Of a stretch of 64,000 bases of DNA, positions 51,424 to 60,086 are shown piece after piece (position 1 is the first letter of the stretch; the number at the start of each line of letters is the position of its first letter). Made by a program: the position numbers and the translations under genes. Location of the stretch: contig NZ_OZ007030.1 in the NCBI RefSeq assembly GCF_963931595.1, positions 484,481-548,480 of the forward strand. The letters run 5' to 3'. The notes beneath the pieces were generated by a model. The model did no database searches. It was not told where the DNA came from and saw only the letters and a list, made by a program, of their open reading frames with translations. Origin of the DNA: an uncultured Subdoligranulum sp. (lineage in GTDB: Bacteria; Bacillota; Clostridia; Oscillospirales; Ruminococcaceae).

Positions 51424-52149
51424 ATGAAACGACGGATCATTCAGATCGACGAAACCAAGTGCAACGGCTGCGGTGCCTGTGCCGCGGCCTGCCATGAGGG
51501 CGCCATCGCCATGGTGGACGGCAAGGCCCATCTGATGCGGGACGACTACTGCGACGGCCTGGGCGACTGCCTTCCCACCTGTCCCACCGGGGCCATCACC
51601 TTTGTGGAGCGGGAGGCCGCACCCTACGACGAGGCGGCAGTGCTGGCTGCCAAGCAGCGCAAAGCCCAGGCGGGCGGCGGCTGTCCCGGCAGCGCACCCC
51701 ATGCCCTGCACACCGGATGCCCGGGCAGCCGGGCCCAGACGCTGGCAGGGGGCGGGGAGGAACCGGCACTGCCCACGGCAGCGCCCAGCCGCCTGCGCCA
51801 GTGGCCGGTGCAGATCAAGCTGGTGCCCATCGAGGCGCCCTTCTTTGACGGTGCCAAGCTGCTCATCGCGGCGGACTGCACGGCCTATGCCTACGCGGCC
51901 TTCCATGAGCGGTTCATCCGCGGGCACATCACGCTGGTGGGCTGCCCCAAGCTGGACAGCGTGGACTACAGCGAGAAGCTGACTGAAATCCTGCGCCGCA
52001 ACGATATCCGGGAGGTGACAGTGGTGCGGATGGAGGTGCCCTGCTGCGGCGGACTGGAGCAGGCCGCCAAGCGGGCATTGCAGGCCAGCGGCAAGTTCCT
52101 GCCCTGGCAGGTGGTGACCATCTCCACCGACGGACGGATCCTGGATTGA
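51424..52149 (+). CDS. 4Fe-4S ferredoxin-domain protein
   Basis: A 241-residue protein with an N-terminal bacterial-type ferredoxin region: CNGCGACAAAC for the first cluster (residues about 14-24) and CDGLGDCLPTCPTGAI for the second, with a C-x5-C-x3-C-P spacing. A Gly/Cys-rich linker (GGCPGSAPHALHTGCPGSRA) leads to a C-terminal domain with LIAADCTAYAYAAFHERFI, VGCPKLDSVDY and VPCCGGLEQAAK. The family often accompanies Crp-type regulators. It probably senses or handles electrons or metals; the exact reaction is unknown. The start follows ACGGAGG. Confidence 0.88.
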   Translation: MKRRIIQIDETKCNGCGACAAACHEGAIAMVDGKAHLMRDDYCDGLGDCLPTCPTGAITFVEREAAPYDEAAVLAAKQRKAQAGGGCPGSAPHALHTGCPGSRAQTLAGGGEEPALPTAAPSRLRQWPVQIKLVPIEAPFFDGAKLLIAADCTAYAYAAFHERFIRGHITLVGCPKLDSVDYSEKLTEILRRNDIREVTVVRMEVPCCGGLEQAAKRALQASGKFLPWQVVTISTDGRILD

Positions 52150-52159
52150 GAAAAAACTC

Positions 52160-52190
52160 TTGACTTCAAGTGCACTTTAAGTGATAGGAT
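52160..52190 (+). promoter_or_regulatory. MerR-type promoter and operator
   Basis: TTGACT (52160-52165) and TAGGAT (52185-52190) are separated by 19 bases, the overlong spacer typical of MerR-family activation. The spacer region carries the near-perfect palindrome ACTTCAAGTGCACTTTAAGT (52163-52182). No MerR gene is in the window, so the activator would act from elsewhere. Confidence 0.85.
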
Positions 52191-52223
52191 AAATGTACTG
52201 TGAGGAAGTCAGGAGGTTATTGT

Positions 52224-52985
52224 ATGGAAGATCGTATCGAGCGCTGTGCGGAAAAATTCGCCATCCTGTTTGGTGCCGCCCCGGCCGGGGATGAGGGCAC
52301 CGACCCGGAATTCATGAAGATTCTCCAGCGCTTTATTTTCGGCGAGGTCTGCTATACCGGCCAGCTCAGCGACGAGGACCGGGAACTGGTGACCGTCACG
52401 GTGCTGGCTGTCAACCAGACGCTGCCCCAGCTCAAGGCCCATGTGGGGGCGGCCCTCAACGCGGGCTGCACGCCGGTGTCCATCCGGGAGGCCATCTACC
52501 AGTGTGCCCCCTTCATCGGATTCCCCAAGACCCTCAACGCCATCGCCGCCATGAATGAGGCGTTCACGGCAGCCGGCATTGCGCTGCCGCTGGAACCCCA
52601 GGGCACCGTGACCGAGGAGGACCGGTATGAGGCAGGGCTGGCGCTGCAGGAGCCCCTCTACGGCACCGAGATCGCCGACCGCTACGCCGATCTGCCGGAA
52701 GTCTACGCCGAGGCCATCCCGCGGTTCCTGACCGAGTTCTGCTTCGGGGATTTCGCCACCCGCAACGGTCTGGACGGGGCCCGGCGGGAGCTGCTGACCG
52801 TCGTCATGCTGGCGGCCCTGGGCGGCGCCGAGGTACAGGTCAAGGCCCACGTGGCGGGCGCCGAGAAGGCCGGCAACAGCCGGGACCGCATCCTGGCGGC
52901 GCTGGTCCACGCCATGCCCTATATGGGCGTGCCGCGGCTCTTCAACGCCCTGAACGCCATCCGCGAGGTCTGGACAGAGCAATAA
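52224..52985 (+). CDS. carboxymuconolactone decarboxylase-family protein, two domains
   Basis: A 253-residue protein of two CMD domains: residues about 20-110 (ILQRFIFGEVCYTGQLSDED, RELVTVTVLAVNQTLPQLKA) and 150-250 (FLTEFCFGDFATRNGLDGAR, RELLTVVMLAALGGAEVQVK). It starts at the ATG after AGGAGG; upstream codons lie too near the promoter. The CxxC of AhpD-type peroxidase helpers is absent. Many such genes in Firmicutes are switched on by MerR-type regulators responding to thiol or aldehyde stress, and its promoter fits that. Substrate unknown. Confidence 0.88.
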   Translation: MEDRIERCAEKFAILFGAAPAGDEGTDPEFMKILQRFIFGEVCYTGQLSDEDRELVTVTVLAVNQTLPQLKAHVGAALNAGCTPVSIREAIYQCAPFIGFPKTLNAIAAMNEAFTAAGIALPLEPQGTVTEEDRYEAGLALQEPLYGTEIADRYADLPEVYAEAIPRFLTEFCFGDFATRNGLDGARRELLTVVMLAALGGAEVQVKAHVAGAEKAGNSRDRILAALVHAMPYMGVPRLFNALNAIREVWTEQ

Positions 52986-52992
52986 CATCATA

Positions 52993-53031
52993 CGAAAAAG
53001 CGCCTTTCCCCGTGGGGAAAGGCGCTTTTTC
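52993..53031. terminator. bidirectional terminator after the CMD gene
   Basis: A 16-bp stem (52995-53010 with 53015-53030) around a CGTG loop, with T runs on both strands. Confidence 0.92.
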
Positions 53032-53041
53032 TTTGCCATTT

Positions 53042-54409
53042 TCAGTTTTTCAGTGCCTGCATGGGGGCGGGGATCCGGCCACCGCGATGGATCATGACGG
53101 CGGGGCTGTACTTGCTGATGGGCATGATGGGGGCGTGGCCCAGCAGGCCGCCGAAGTCCAGCACGTCGCCGGCCTGGTGGCCGATGGCGGGAATTACGCG
53201 GACGGCGGTGGTCTTACTGTTCACCATGCCGATGGCGGCTTCGTCGGCGATCAGGCCGCTGATGACCTCGGCGGAGGTATCGCCGGGGATGACCACCATG
53301 TCGATGCCCACCGAGCAGACGGCGGTCATGGCTTCCAGCTTTTCCAGCGTCAGGCTGCCGCAGTTGGCGGCCTGGATCATGCCGTCATCCTCCGACACCG
53401 GGATGAAGGCGCCCGACAGGCCGCCCACATGGTTGGAGGCCATGACGCCGCCCTTCTTGACGGCATCGTTGAGCAGGGCCAGGCAGGCGGTGGTGCCGCA
53501 GCAGCCGCAGCTCTCCAGGCCCATCTCCTCCAGGATATTGGCCACGCTGTCGCCGATGGCGGGGGTGGGGGCCAGCGACAGATCGATGATGCCGGCGGGC
53601 ACGCCCAGCCGCTCGCTGGCCAGGTTGGCCACCAGCTGGCCCAGGCGGGTGATCTTGAAGGCGGTGCGCTTGACCAGCTCCGCCACCTCGTCCATGGGGG
53701 CGTCCTTGGGCAGTTTGGCCAGGGCGGCGCGCACCGCACCGGGGCCGGAAACGCCCACGTGAATCTCGCAGTCCGGCTCACCGGGACCGTGGAAGGCACC
53801 GGCCATGAAGGGGTTATCCTCCGGTGCGTTGCAGAAGACCACCAGCTTGGCATCGCCCATGCACATGTTGTCCTTGGTGCGCTCGGCAGTCTGGCGGACT
53901 ACCTGGCCCATCAGCCGGACGGCATCCATGTTGATGCCGGATTTGGTGGAGCCCACGTTGACGCTGGAACAGACCAGATCGGTCTCGGCCAGGGCCTGGG
54001 GAATGGCTTCGATCAGCCGCTTGTCACCGGCCGAAAAGCCCTTGTGTACCAGGGCACCGAAGCCGCCGATGAAATTGACGCCGATGGTCTTGGCGGCGCG
54101 GTCCAGCGCCTTGGCGTAGGCCACCGGGTCGGCGTCGGGAGCGGCGCCCAGCAGCATGGCGATGGGCGTCACGCTGACCCGCTTGTTGACGATGGGCACG
54201 CCGTACTCGGCGCTGATGCCGTCCACCACGGGCACCAGGTTGCCGGCCAGGCGGACGATCTTGTTGTAGATTTTCTCACAGGCTTTGTCGCCGTCGGGGT
54301 CGATGCAGTCCAGCAGGCTGATGCCCATGGTGACGGTGCGTACATCCAGATTTTCGGCGGTCAGCATCTCGATGGTCTCGAGAATGTCGCTGCTGTTCAG
54401 AATTCTCAT
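53042..54409 (-). CDS. PFL-like family protein (DUF711/UPF0210)
   Basis: A 455-residue cytoplasmic protein of the DUF711 (UPF0210) family, conserved in anaerobes and archaea, with distant similarity to pyruvate formate-lyase-like folds. Diagnostic segments are [60 protein letters not shown] and [20 protein letters not shown]. Its biochemical role is not established. It is 20 bases downstream of the ACT-domain gene, the standard pairing for this family. Confidence 0.93.
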   Translation of the reverse strand: MRILNSSDILETIEMLTAENLDVRTVTMGISLLDCIDPDGDKACEKIYNKIVRLAGNLVPVVDGISAEYGVPIVNKRVSVTPIAMLLGAAPDADPVAYAKALDRAAKTIGVNFIGGFGALVHKGFSAGDKRLIEAIPQALAETDLVCSSVNVGSTKSGINMDAVRLMGQVVRQTAERTKDNMCMGDAKLVVFCNAPEDNPFMAGAFHGPGEPDCEIHVGVSGPGAVRAALAKLPKDAPMDEVAELVKRTAFKITRLGQLVANLASERLGVPAGIIDLSLAPTPAIGDSVANILEEMGLESCGCCGTTACLALLNDAVKKGGVMASNHVGGLSGAFIPVSEDDGMIQAANCGSLTLEKLEAMTAVCSVGIDMVVIPGDTSAEVISGLIADEAAIGMVNSKTTAVRVIPAIGHQAGDVLDFGGLLGHAPIMPISKYSPAVMIHRGGRIPAPMQALKN

Positions 54410-54429
54410 GCTTCTTTTCGTCCTCCCCG

Positions 54430-54699
54430 TCAGATGGTGTGCATCGCGTCAAAGACTTCCTGGCGGGTCACGGTGACCTGCATCTTCATCTCTTCGCCCA
54501 GGGCGGCAAAACGGTCGCGCACGGCGGCGGGGTCGGCGGTGCAGTGGTTCAGGCTCACCAGCATGATCATGCAGAACATCTCCTGCATGATGGACTGGGA
54601 GATGTCCTCGATGTTGATATTGAGTTCGGCGCAGACCGCGCTGACCTTGGCGACGACGCCCACGGTGTCGTGGCCGATGACGGTGATAACTGCTTTCAT
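54430..54699 (-). CDS. ACT-domain protein (UPF0237)
   Basis: An 89-residue single ACT domain ([40 protein letters not shown]). ACT domains bind amino acids or similar ligands; this stand-alone type always travels with DUF711 genes, presumably as its regulatory subunit. The promoter is at 54733-54761 and GGGGG precedes the ATG. Confidence 0.93.
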   Translation of the reverse strand: MKAVITVIGHDTVGVVAKVSAVCAELNINIEDISQSIMQEMFCMIMLVSLNHCTADPAAVRDRFAALGEEMKMQVTVTRQEVFDAMHTI

Positions 54700-54732
54700 G
54701 GTACGATAGACCCCCTCATTCAGAATGATTGT

Positions 54733-54761
54733 ATTATAGCAGAGTTTCAGGGCAGGCGCAA
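54733..54761 (-). promoter_or_regulatory. promoter of the ACT-DUF711 operon
   Basis: Minus strand TTGCGC (54761-54756), a 17-base spacer and TATAAT (54738-54733). Confidence 0.75.
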
Positions 54762-54769
54762 GGCGGACA

Positions 54770-54806
54770 AAGCAAAACCGGGAGAGACCGAAGTCTCTCC
54801 CGGTGC
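54770..54806 (-). terminator. terminator after degV
   Basis: A 12-bp stem (54804-54793 with 54788-54777) with a TTCG tetraloop on the minus strand and a TTTTGCTTTG tail. Confidence 0.88.
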
Positions 54807-54816
54807 GGTATTTTTC

Positions 54817-55719
54817 TTACGGAAGCTGGGGGGCGTAGGCCTCCAGATGGCGGGGATGCCCCTTGAAAGCAATGGCGATGGCGTCGGGGCCGGTGTTGGC
54901 ACTGACGGCCGCGCCCAGCTGAAAGGTGGTCAGCGGCGCATGGCCGAAGGTCTTCTTGCAGAGCTTGACCAGCTCATCCCGCTTTTCCTTGCTGGAGGTG
55001 TAGCCCACGATGTAGGGCATATCCCGCACATTGTCCACCCGGCTGGATACCCACTTGACCATGGCCGGCGGCACGGCAGCATCGCCGCGCACCTTGGCTT
55101 CCACCTTGGAAACGCCCTCGTTCAGGCTGATGATGGGCCGGATGCCCAGCAGGTCGCCCACCACGGCGGCCGCCGCGCTCACACGGCCGGACTTCTTCAT
55201 CTGCTTCAGGCTGTAGGCGGCCAGGCAGACTTCCGCGCAGTCCAGATTGTACATCATTTCGTCGATGCAGGTGGAAAGCTCACCGCCGTTGCGCACCTTG
55301 CGGGCGCACTCGCACAGATGCCAGCCGAACACCATGGAATAGGTGTGGCTGTCCAGCACCTGGATGCGCAGCTGGTGGCCGGGGCGCTCCTCGGCCAGCA
55401 TCTCCACCGCCTTCAGGGCGTTGTTGTAGGTGCTGGAACCGTTGCTGTTGATGCTCAGGTGGACCAGATCGGTGTAGCCTTCGTCCACATAGCGCGCGTA
55501 GATCTCACACCACTGCAGCTGGGTGATGGCCGCCGTGGTGGGCACGCCCTGGGCGTCCCGCATGATCTGATAGAACTGATCGTTGGTGAAATCCCGGCGC
55601 TCAATGTACTCGGTACCGTCCACGTTGATGGGGAAGCCCACCACCTCGATGCCGTATTTCTCCGCCAGTTCCTGGGGAATATCCGCGGAAGAGTCCGTCA
55701 AAAATCCGATTTTGCTCAT
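54817..55719 (-). CDS. DegV-family fatty-acid-binding protein
   Basis: A 300-residue DegV (FakB-like) protein. FakB proteins present fatty acids to the kinase FakA for phosphorylation and lipid synthesis. Seen: IGFLTDSSADIPQELAEKYG, the TTAAITQLQWCEIY loop, HLSINSNGSSTYNNALKAVE and a C-terminal YTSSKEKRDELVKLCKKTFG. No FakA gene is nearby, but the DAK-like fragment at 16386 belongs to the FakA-related superfamily. It overlaps trmL by four bases. Confidence 0.92.
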   Translation of the reverse strand: MSKIGFLTDSSADIPQELAEKYGIEVVGFPINVDGTEYIERRDFTNDQFYQIMRDAQGVPTTAAITQLQWCEIYARYVDEGYTDLVHLSINSNGSSTYNNALKAVEMLAEERPGHQLRIQVLDSHTYSMVFGWHLCECARKVRNGGELSTCIDEMMYNLDCAEVCLAAYSLKQMKKSGRVSAAAAVVGDLLGIRPIISLNEGVSKVEAKVRGDAAVPPAMVKWVSSRVDNVRDMPYIVGYTSSKEKRDELVKLCKKTFGHAPLTTFQLGAAVSANTGPDAIAIAFKGHPRHLEAYAPQLP

Positions 55720-56225
55720 TGTACATCCTCACTCCATTCATACCGCGTCAGCTGTCCGTGGGTTTCAAGGCCTGCAAAATCCCATTGCCGCAGCACCTCA
55801 TAGACACCCACCGCCACCGCGTTGGAAAGGTTCAAACAGCGTTCCCCGCGCCGCATGGGCATGCGCACACAGTCCGCTTCGTGCCGGACCAGCAGTTCTT
55901 CGGGCAGGCCGGCGTCCTCGCGGCCAAAGACCAGATAGGAACCGTCAGGGTAGGCGACATCCACATGGCGGCGCGGCCCCTTGGAGGTGAAATAAAAGAA
56001 CGGCCCCTTGTTTTTGCTGAAAAAGTCCGCAAGGTCCTGATAATATGTTATATCAAGCTGGTGCCAATAGTCAAGACCGGCACGCTTTAATTTTTTGTCG
56101 TCGATGGTGAAGCCCATGGGCCCCACCATGTGGAGCCGTGCTCCGGTTACCGCGCAGGTACGCGCAATATTGCCGGAGTTCTGGGGAATCTGCGGCTCCA
56201 CCAGCACAATGTTTACCGTTGGCAT
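55716..56225 (-). CDS. trmL: tRNA (cytidine(34)-2'-O)-methyltransferase
   Basis: SPOUT methyltransferase that modifies the wobble base of tRNA-Leu isoacceptors. The 169-residue protein has NIVLVEPQIPQNSGNIARTC, RLHMVGPMGFTIDDKKLKRA, SYLVFGREDAGLPEELL (the SAM-binding knot) and MRRGERCLNLSNAVAVGVYE. It is coupled to degV by ATGA overlap. The tRNA-Leu(CAA) in this window is a plausible substrate, since TrmL is known to act on the CAA and UAA leucine tRNAs. Confidence 0.93.
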   Translation of the reverse strand: MPTVNIVLVEPQIPQNSGNIARTCAVTGARLHMVGPMGFTIDDKKLKRAGLDYWHQLDITYYQDLADFFSKNKGPFFYFTSKGPRRHVDVAYPDGSYLVFGREDAGLPEELLVRHEADCVRMPMRRGERCLNLSNAVAVGVYEVLRQWDFAGLETHGQLTRYEWSEDVQ

Positions 56226-56265
56226 AGTTTCACTTCCTGTTTTTTCCGGCAGCGGGCGGGCAGCC

Positions 56266-57096
56266 TCACTGCACCATCAGTCCGGGCAGGGCTGCTTCCA
56301 GCCAGACGCCCAGCCGTTCGTCGGCACCCTCCGGCGTCATCCGGATGCAGTCCGCCACAAAGGCGGCGGCTGCCTGCACGGCGGCCTGGGGCACGTTGCC
56401 CTGGAGGATCCGCCCCACCAGCACGGCGCCGAAGATGTCGCCGGTACCGTGGTACATCCGGGGAATCAGCGGAGTTTTTACAAAGTACCCCTGCCCGCCC
56501 CGGGCGGCACCCACACAGCCGATGCACCGTCCGCCCGAAACGCCGGTCACGCCGGTGACCACCACCTGGGGAGCGATGCGGGTCAGCCGGGCGGTCTGCT
56601 CGGCGGCCTGTTCGGCGCTGCCCACCCCGGGCAGCGGGTCGCCCAGCAGCAGGGCAGCCTCGGTCACGTTGGGGGTGATGAGGTCGGCCTTGCTGCACAG
56701 ATTGTACATGGCGGGCACCATCTCGGCGCCGAGACCTTTGTACAGACGGCCGCCGTCCCCCAGGACGGGGTCCACCACCTTGAAGGCCTGGGGCCACAGT
56801 TCAAAGGCCTGTTCCACCAGTTTGGCCTGGGCGGGATCGGATAAGTACCCGGAGTAGATGCAGTCAAAGTGCAGGCCCAGCCGGTGGTAGTGGGCCAGAG
56901 CGGCGGGACCGTAGCCGGGATTGGACATTTTGGCCGGCGTGCCCAGTCCGCCCGTGTGGCTGGAGAGGACTGCGGTGGGCAGGGCCACCGCCTGCACGCC
57001 CAGGCAGGACAGCACCGGCACAATGACCGAGAGTGCTGCCCGTCCGAATCCGGGCAGATCATGGATGGCTAATACGGTTTTGGGAGCATTGGACAT
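56266..57096 (-). CDS. pyridoxamine/pyridoxal kinase-like protein
   Basis: A 276-residue ribokinase-fold (PfkB-like) enzyme probably phosphorylating B6 vitamers. The ATG at 57096 (MSNAPKTVLAIHDL) follows AAGGAT; a TTG just upstream is in frame. Motifs are DLPGFGRAALSVIVPVLSCL, FKVVDPVLGDGGRLYKGL, ADLITPNVTEAALLLGDPL and the anion-hole GTGDIFGAVLVG. It is the first gene of a likely pdxK-trmL-degV transcript (40 bases to trmL). A possible -10 TAGAAT is at 57137-57132. Confidence 0.88.
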   Translation of the reverse strand: MSNAPKTVLAIHDLPGFGRAALSVIVPVLSCLGVQAVALPTAVLSSHTGGLGTPAKMSNPGYGPAALAHYHRLGLHFDCIYSGYLSDPAQAKLVEQAFELWPQAFKVVDPVLGDGGRLYKGLGAEMVPAMYNLCSKADLITPNVTEAALLLGDPLPGVGSAEQAAEQTARLTRIAPQVVVTGVTGVSGGRCIGCVGAARGGQGYFVKTPLIPRMYHGTGDIFGAVLVGRILQGNVPQAAVQAAAAFVADCIRMTPEGADERLGVWLEAALPGLMVQ

Positions 57097-57275
57097 AGAC
57101 AAAGATCCTTCTGTTGTGTGATTTCTCTACGATTCTATCACAAACGGCCCCACAAAAAAAGGCGTATCGGGGCGAAAGAAAACTTTTCAGCCCATTTTTG
57201 GGAGCAAATCCCGCATAAAACGGCGGAAACAACACATGCTAAGGCCGTACCTGAAAAGCAAAGGAGGGGCACAGT

Positions 57276-57449
57276 ATGAATCTTTCCACAATGGCTTCGG
57301 CGGCAGTGGGCATGGCGGTGGGCGCCGCGGTGATGGGTATGGCCACCCAGGACCGCCGTCAGATGCGCAAGACCGTCCACAAGCTGACCAAAGGCGCCGA
57401 AAAGACGCTGGTGGACCTGGACAAGGCCGTTCAGCAGATGCACTGGTAA
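57276..57449 (+). CDS. 57-residue small protein
   Basis: A short gene with an excellent ribosome site (AAAGGAGGGG, 6 bases before ATG) and its own terminator. The N-terminal half is a Gly/Ala/Met-rich hydrophobic segment (MASAAVGMAVGAAVMGMATQ) and the C-terminal half is basic (DRRQMRKTVHKLTKGAEKTL). It looks like a YtxH-like small membrane-associated protein. Function unknown. The 173-base upstream gap shows no clear promoter. Confidence 0.8.
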   Translation: MNLSTMASAAVGMAVGAAVMGMATQDRRQMRKTVHKLTKGAEKTLVDLDKAVQQMHW

Positions 57450-57452
57450 CGG

Positions 57453-57484
57453 AAAAGCTCCCGGCGGGTTGCCGGGAGCTTTTG
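57453..57484. terminator. bidirectional terminator between the 57-residue gene and serA
   Basis: A perfect 13-bp stem (57453-57465 with 57471-57483), loop GGGTT, with T and A runs at both ends. Confidence 0.9.
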
Positions 57485-57499
57485 CTGTTTGGGAAAAAC

Positions 57500-58660
57500 T
57501 TACAGAACGCGCACGCGGATGGCCGGCTCGATGCCGCTGAGTTCGGCGGCCAGGGTGTCGGTGATCTCACCGGTCACATCCAGCAGGGTGTAGGCAATGT
57601 CCTTCTTGCTCTTGTTCACCATGTTTTCGATGTTCAGGTGGGCGGCGGTCAGGATGCCGGTGATGGCCGAGATGGCGCCCGGCGTATTCTTGTGGATGAT
57701 GCAGATGCGGCGGCCGCCCACGCGGGGCTGGCTCACATCGGGCAGGTTGACGCTGTGGGTGATGTTGCCGTTCTTCAGGTAGTCGCTGAGCTCGGCGGCA
57801 GCCATGACGGCGCAGTTGGTCTCACTCTCGGGGGTGCTGGCGCCCAGGTGGGGCGTGCACTCCACGCCCTTGACGCCCAGCAGCTCCTCGGTGGGGAAGT
57901 CACAGAAGTAGTGGGCCACCTTGCCGCTGTCCAGGGCGTCCAGCAGAGCAGTGTTGTCCACCAGTTCACCGCGGGCGAAGTTCAGCACCCGCACGCCGTC
58001 CTTGCACATGGCCAGCGTCTGGGCGTTGATGGTGTGGCGGGTGGTGGGCAGATAGGGCACATGGATGGTCAGGTAATCACAGCGGGGCAGCATATCACCC
58101 AGCGACACACAGTGCTGCACGCTGCGGGAGAGGCTCCAGGCGGCGTCGATGGAGATGTAGGGGTCATAGCCCAGCACTTCCATGCCCAGGGACACGGCAG
58201 CGTTGGCTACCCGGGAACCGATGGCACCCAGGCCGATGACGCCCAGCGTCTTGCCCCGCAGTTCGGGGCCCACAAACTGTTTCTTGCCCTTCTCCACGTC
58301 CTTGGCGATGGTGTCCCGGCCTTTCAGGCCCTGGGCCCAGTGGACGGCGTCCACCATGTTGCGGCTGCCGGCGATGAGGGCACCCACCACCAGTTCCGCC
58401 ACGGCGTTGGCGTTGGCGCCCGGCGTGTTGAAGACCACGATGCCGGCGTTGGTGCATTCCTCGATGGGAATGTTGTTGGTGCCGGCACCCGCCCGGGCGA
58501 TGGCCAGCAGGCTCTCGGGCAGGGGCGCGTCATGCATGTCGGCACTGCGCACCAGGATTCCCTGGGGAGCGGTGGCTTCATTGTCGATCTCAAACTGGTT
58601 GGCCGGCAGCTTGGCCAGGCCAGTGGGCGAAATGGCGTTCAGTGTTTTGATGGTATACAT
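57500..58660 (-). CDS. serA: D-3-phosphoglycerate dehydrogenase
   Basis: First enzyme of serine synthesis. The 386-residue protein has the substrate domain start YTIKTLNAISPTGLAKLPAN, RAGAGTNNIPIEECTNAGIV, the NAD motif GVIGLGAIGSRVANAA, VLNFARGELVDNTALLDAL and TPHLGASTPESETN with the catalytic His, plus a C-terminal ACT domain (RICIIHKNTPGAISAITGIL). It is 21 bases after serC. Confidence 0.95.
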   Translation of the reverse strand: MYTIKTLNAISPTGLAKLPANQFEIDNEATAPQGILVRSADMHDAPLPESLLAIARAGAGTNNIPIEECTNAGIVVFNTPGANANAVAELVVGALIAGSRNMVDAVHWAQGLKGRDTIAKDVEKGKKQFVGPELRGKTLGVIGLGAIGSRVANAAVSLGMEVLGYDPYISIDAAWSLSRSVQHCVSLGDMLPRCDYLTIHVPYLPTTRHTINAQTLAMCKDGVRVLNFARGELVDNTALLDALDSGKVAHYFCDFPTEELLGVKGVECTPHLGASTPESETNCAVMAAAELSDYLKNGNITHSVNLPDVSQPRVGGRRICIIHKNTPGAISAITGILTAAHLNIENMVNKSKKDIAYTLLDVTGEITDTLAAELSGIEPAIRVRVL

Positions 58661-58681
58661 AGTTGTGCTTCCTCTCCCCGG

Positions 58682-59779
58682 TTATTGGTGCTCTTTGCGG
58701 AACTTCTCCATGAAGACGACCAGTTTGTCCACGCCTTCGGCGGGCATGGCGTTGTAGATGGAGGCCCGCATGCCGCCCACCAGACGATGGCCCTTCAGGT
58801 TGACGAACCCTGCCTCGGTGGCGGCGGCGCAGAAGGCCTTGTCGGTGTCGGGGTCGGGGCTGGTGAAGGTCACGTTCATCAGGCTGCGGTATTCCTTCTC
58901 CACGGGGTTGTGGTAGAAGTCCTGGCTGTCCAGATAGTCGTAGAGCACCTTGGCCTTGGCCTCGTTGCGGCGCTTCATCTCTTCCAGGCCGCCCACCTCA
59001 TGCTCCAGGTAGTCCATGACCAGGCCGGTCATGTAGATGCACCAGCAGGGCGGGGTGTTGTACATGCTGTCCTTGGCCAGCAGGGTGGTGTAGTTCATCA
59101 TGGTGGGAATCTGCTCGGGCGTGATGCCCTTGGCGCTCTTGCCCAGCAGGTCCTCCCGGACAATGGCGATGGCCATGCCGGCGGGGGCGATGTTCTTCTG
59201 CACGCCGAAATAGATGACACCGTATTTGCTTACATCCACCGGCTCGGAGCAGATCATCGAGCTCATGTCCGCCACCAGGGGAATGCCCTCCACCTGGGGG
59301 ACCTCCCGGTACTTGGTGCCGAAGATGGTGTTGTTCTGGCAGATGTGGATATAGCTGGCGTTGGGGTCGTAGTCGATGGCCTTCACGTCGGGAATGTAGG
59401 TGAAGTTCTTGTCCTTGCTGCTGGCGGCGATGCGGGCCGTGCCGAACTTGGCGCATTCCTCGGCGGCCTTCTTGCTGAAGTTGCCGGTGACCAGGTAATC
59501 GGCGGTGCCGGTGGTCAGGAAGTTCAGTGGCACCATGGCGAACTGCTGGGTGGCGCCGCCCTGGAAGAAGCCCACTTTATAATTGTCGGGGATATTCAGC
59601 ACCCGGCGCAGGGACGCCTCGGTATTCTGGATGATCTCGTCAAACCATTTGCTGCGATGGCTCATCTCCATCACGCTCATGCCGGAACCGTGGTAATCCA
59701 GCAGTTCCACCTGGGCGGTTTTCAGAACAGATTCCGGCAGCATCGACGGGCCGGCGCTGAAGTTGTATACTCTTGCCAT
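58682..59779 (-). CDS. serC: phosphoserine aminotransferase
   Basis: PLP enzyme converting 3-phosphohydroxypyruvate and glutamate to phosphoserine. The ATG at 59779 (MARVYNFSAGPSMLPESVLK) is chosen by its ACGGAGGAG site and the family N-terminus, giving 365 residues. The PLP Lys lies in YFGVQKNIAPAGMAI; further motifs are KVGFFQGGATQQFAMVPLNF and SDFLSR-equivalent VADMSSMICSEPVDVS. It leads the serC-serA operon, behind the promoter at 59860-59888. Confidence 0.96.
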   Translation of the reverse strand: MARVYNFSAGPSMLPESVLKTAQVELLDYHGSGMSVMEMSHRSKWFDEIIQNTEASLRRVLNIPDNYKVGFFQGGATQQFAMVPLNFLTTGTADYLVTGNFSKKAAEECAKFGTARIAASSKDKNFTYIPDVKAIDYDPNASYIHICQNNTIFGTKYREVPQVEGIPLVADMSSMICSEPVDVSKYGVIYFGVQKNIAPAGMAIAIVREDLLGKSAKGITPEQIPTMMNYTTLLAKDSMYNTPPCWCIYMTGLVMDYLEHEVGGLEEMKRRNEAKAKVLYDYLDSQDFYHNPVEKEYRSLMNVTFTSPDPDTDKAFCAAATEAGFVNLKGHRLVGGMRASIYNAMPAEGVDKLVVFMEKFRKEHQ

Positions 59780-59804
59780 GATGGTCTCCTCCGTTTCACA
59801 ATTC

Positions 59805-59830
59805 AAAAGGCAGCCGGTTCCGCGGCTGCC
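59805..59830 (-). other. hairpin in the serC leader
   Basis: On the minus strand GGCAGCC (59830-59824) and GGCTGCC (59815-59809) form a 7-bp stem followed by TTTTG, 30 bases before the serC start. It may act as a weak attenuator. Confidence 0.5.
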
Positions 59831-59859
59831 TTGCGCCGCGCCGCAGCGGCTATGCATTT

Positions 59860-59888
59860 ATTATACGAAGATGCCAAAAGGGCGGCAA
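59860..59888 (-). promoter_or_regulatory. promoter of serC-serA
   Basis: Minus strand TTGCCG (59888-59883), a 17-base spacer and TATAAT (59865-59860). Confidence 0.78.
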
Positions 59889-59972
59889 GCGGGCAAAATC
59901 CCGAAAAAAGGCGGCCCAAAGACGGGGTGTTTCTGTAAAACGGCAAACTGTTTTCCCGGCGAAAACAGTATA

Positions 59973-59985
59973 TACTACAAATGTA
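59973..59985. promoter_or_regulatory. BlaI-type operator, distal copy
   Basis: TACTACAAATGTA, identical to the two copies nearer the gene and close to the BlaI/MecI half-palindrome TACA-N2-TGTA. It lies 83 bases upstream of the second copy. Confidence 0.7.
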
Positions 59986-60042
59986 AAAGAAAACCCGTAT
60001 ACAGATACAAAACAAAGGCTGTAATTTGTGCAATCTGCCCTA

Positions 60043-60072
60043 TGGACAATTTAACTACTACAAATGTAAAAT
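60043..60072 (+). promoter_or_regulatory. promoter of the BlaI-type gene
   Basis: TGGACA (60043-60048), an 18-base spacer and TAAAAT (60067-60072). Operator copy 2 fills the spacer. Confidence 0.7.
60056..60068. promoter_or_regulatory. BlaI-type operator, copy 2
   Basis: TACTACAAATGTA between the -35 and -10 boxes, a position for direct repression. Confidence 0.8.
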
Positions 60073-60086
60073 AAAATGCAGAATAT

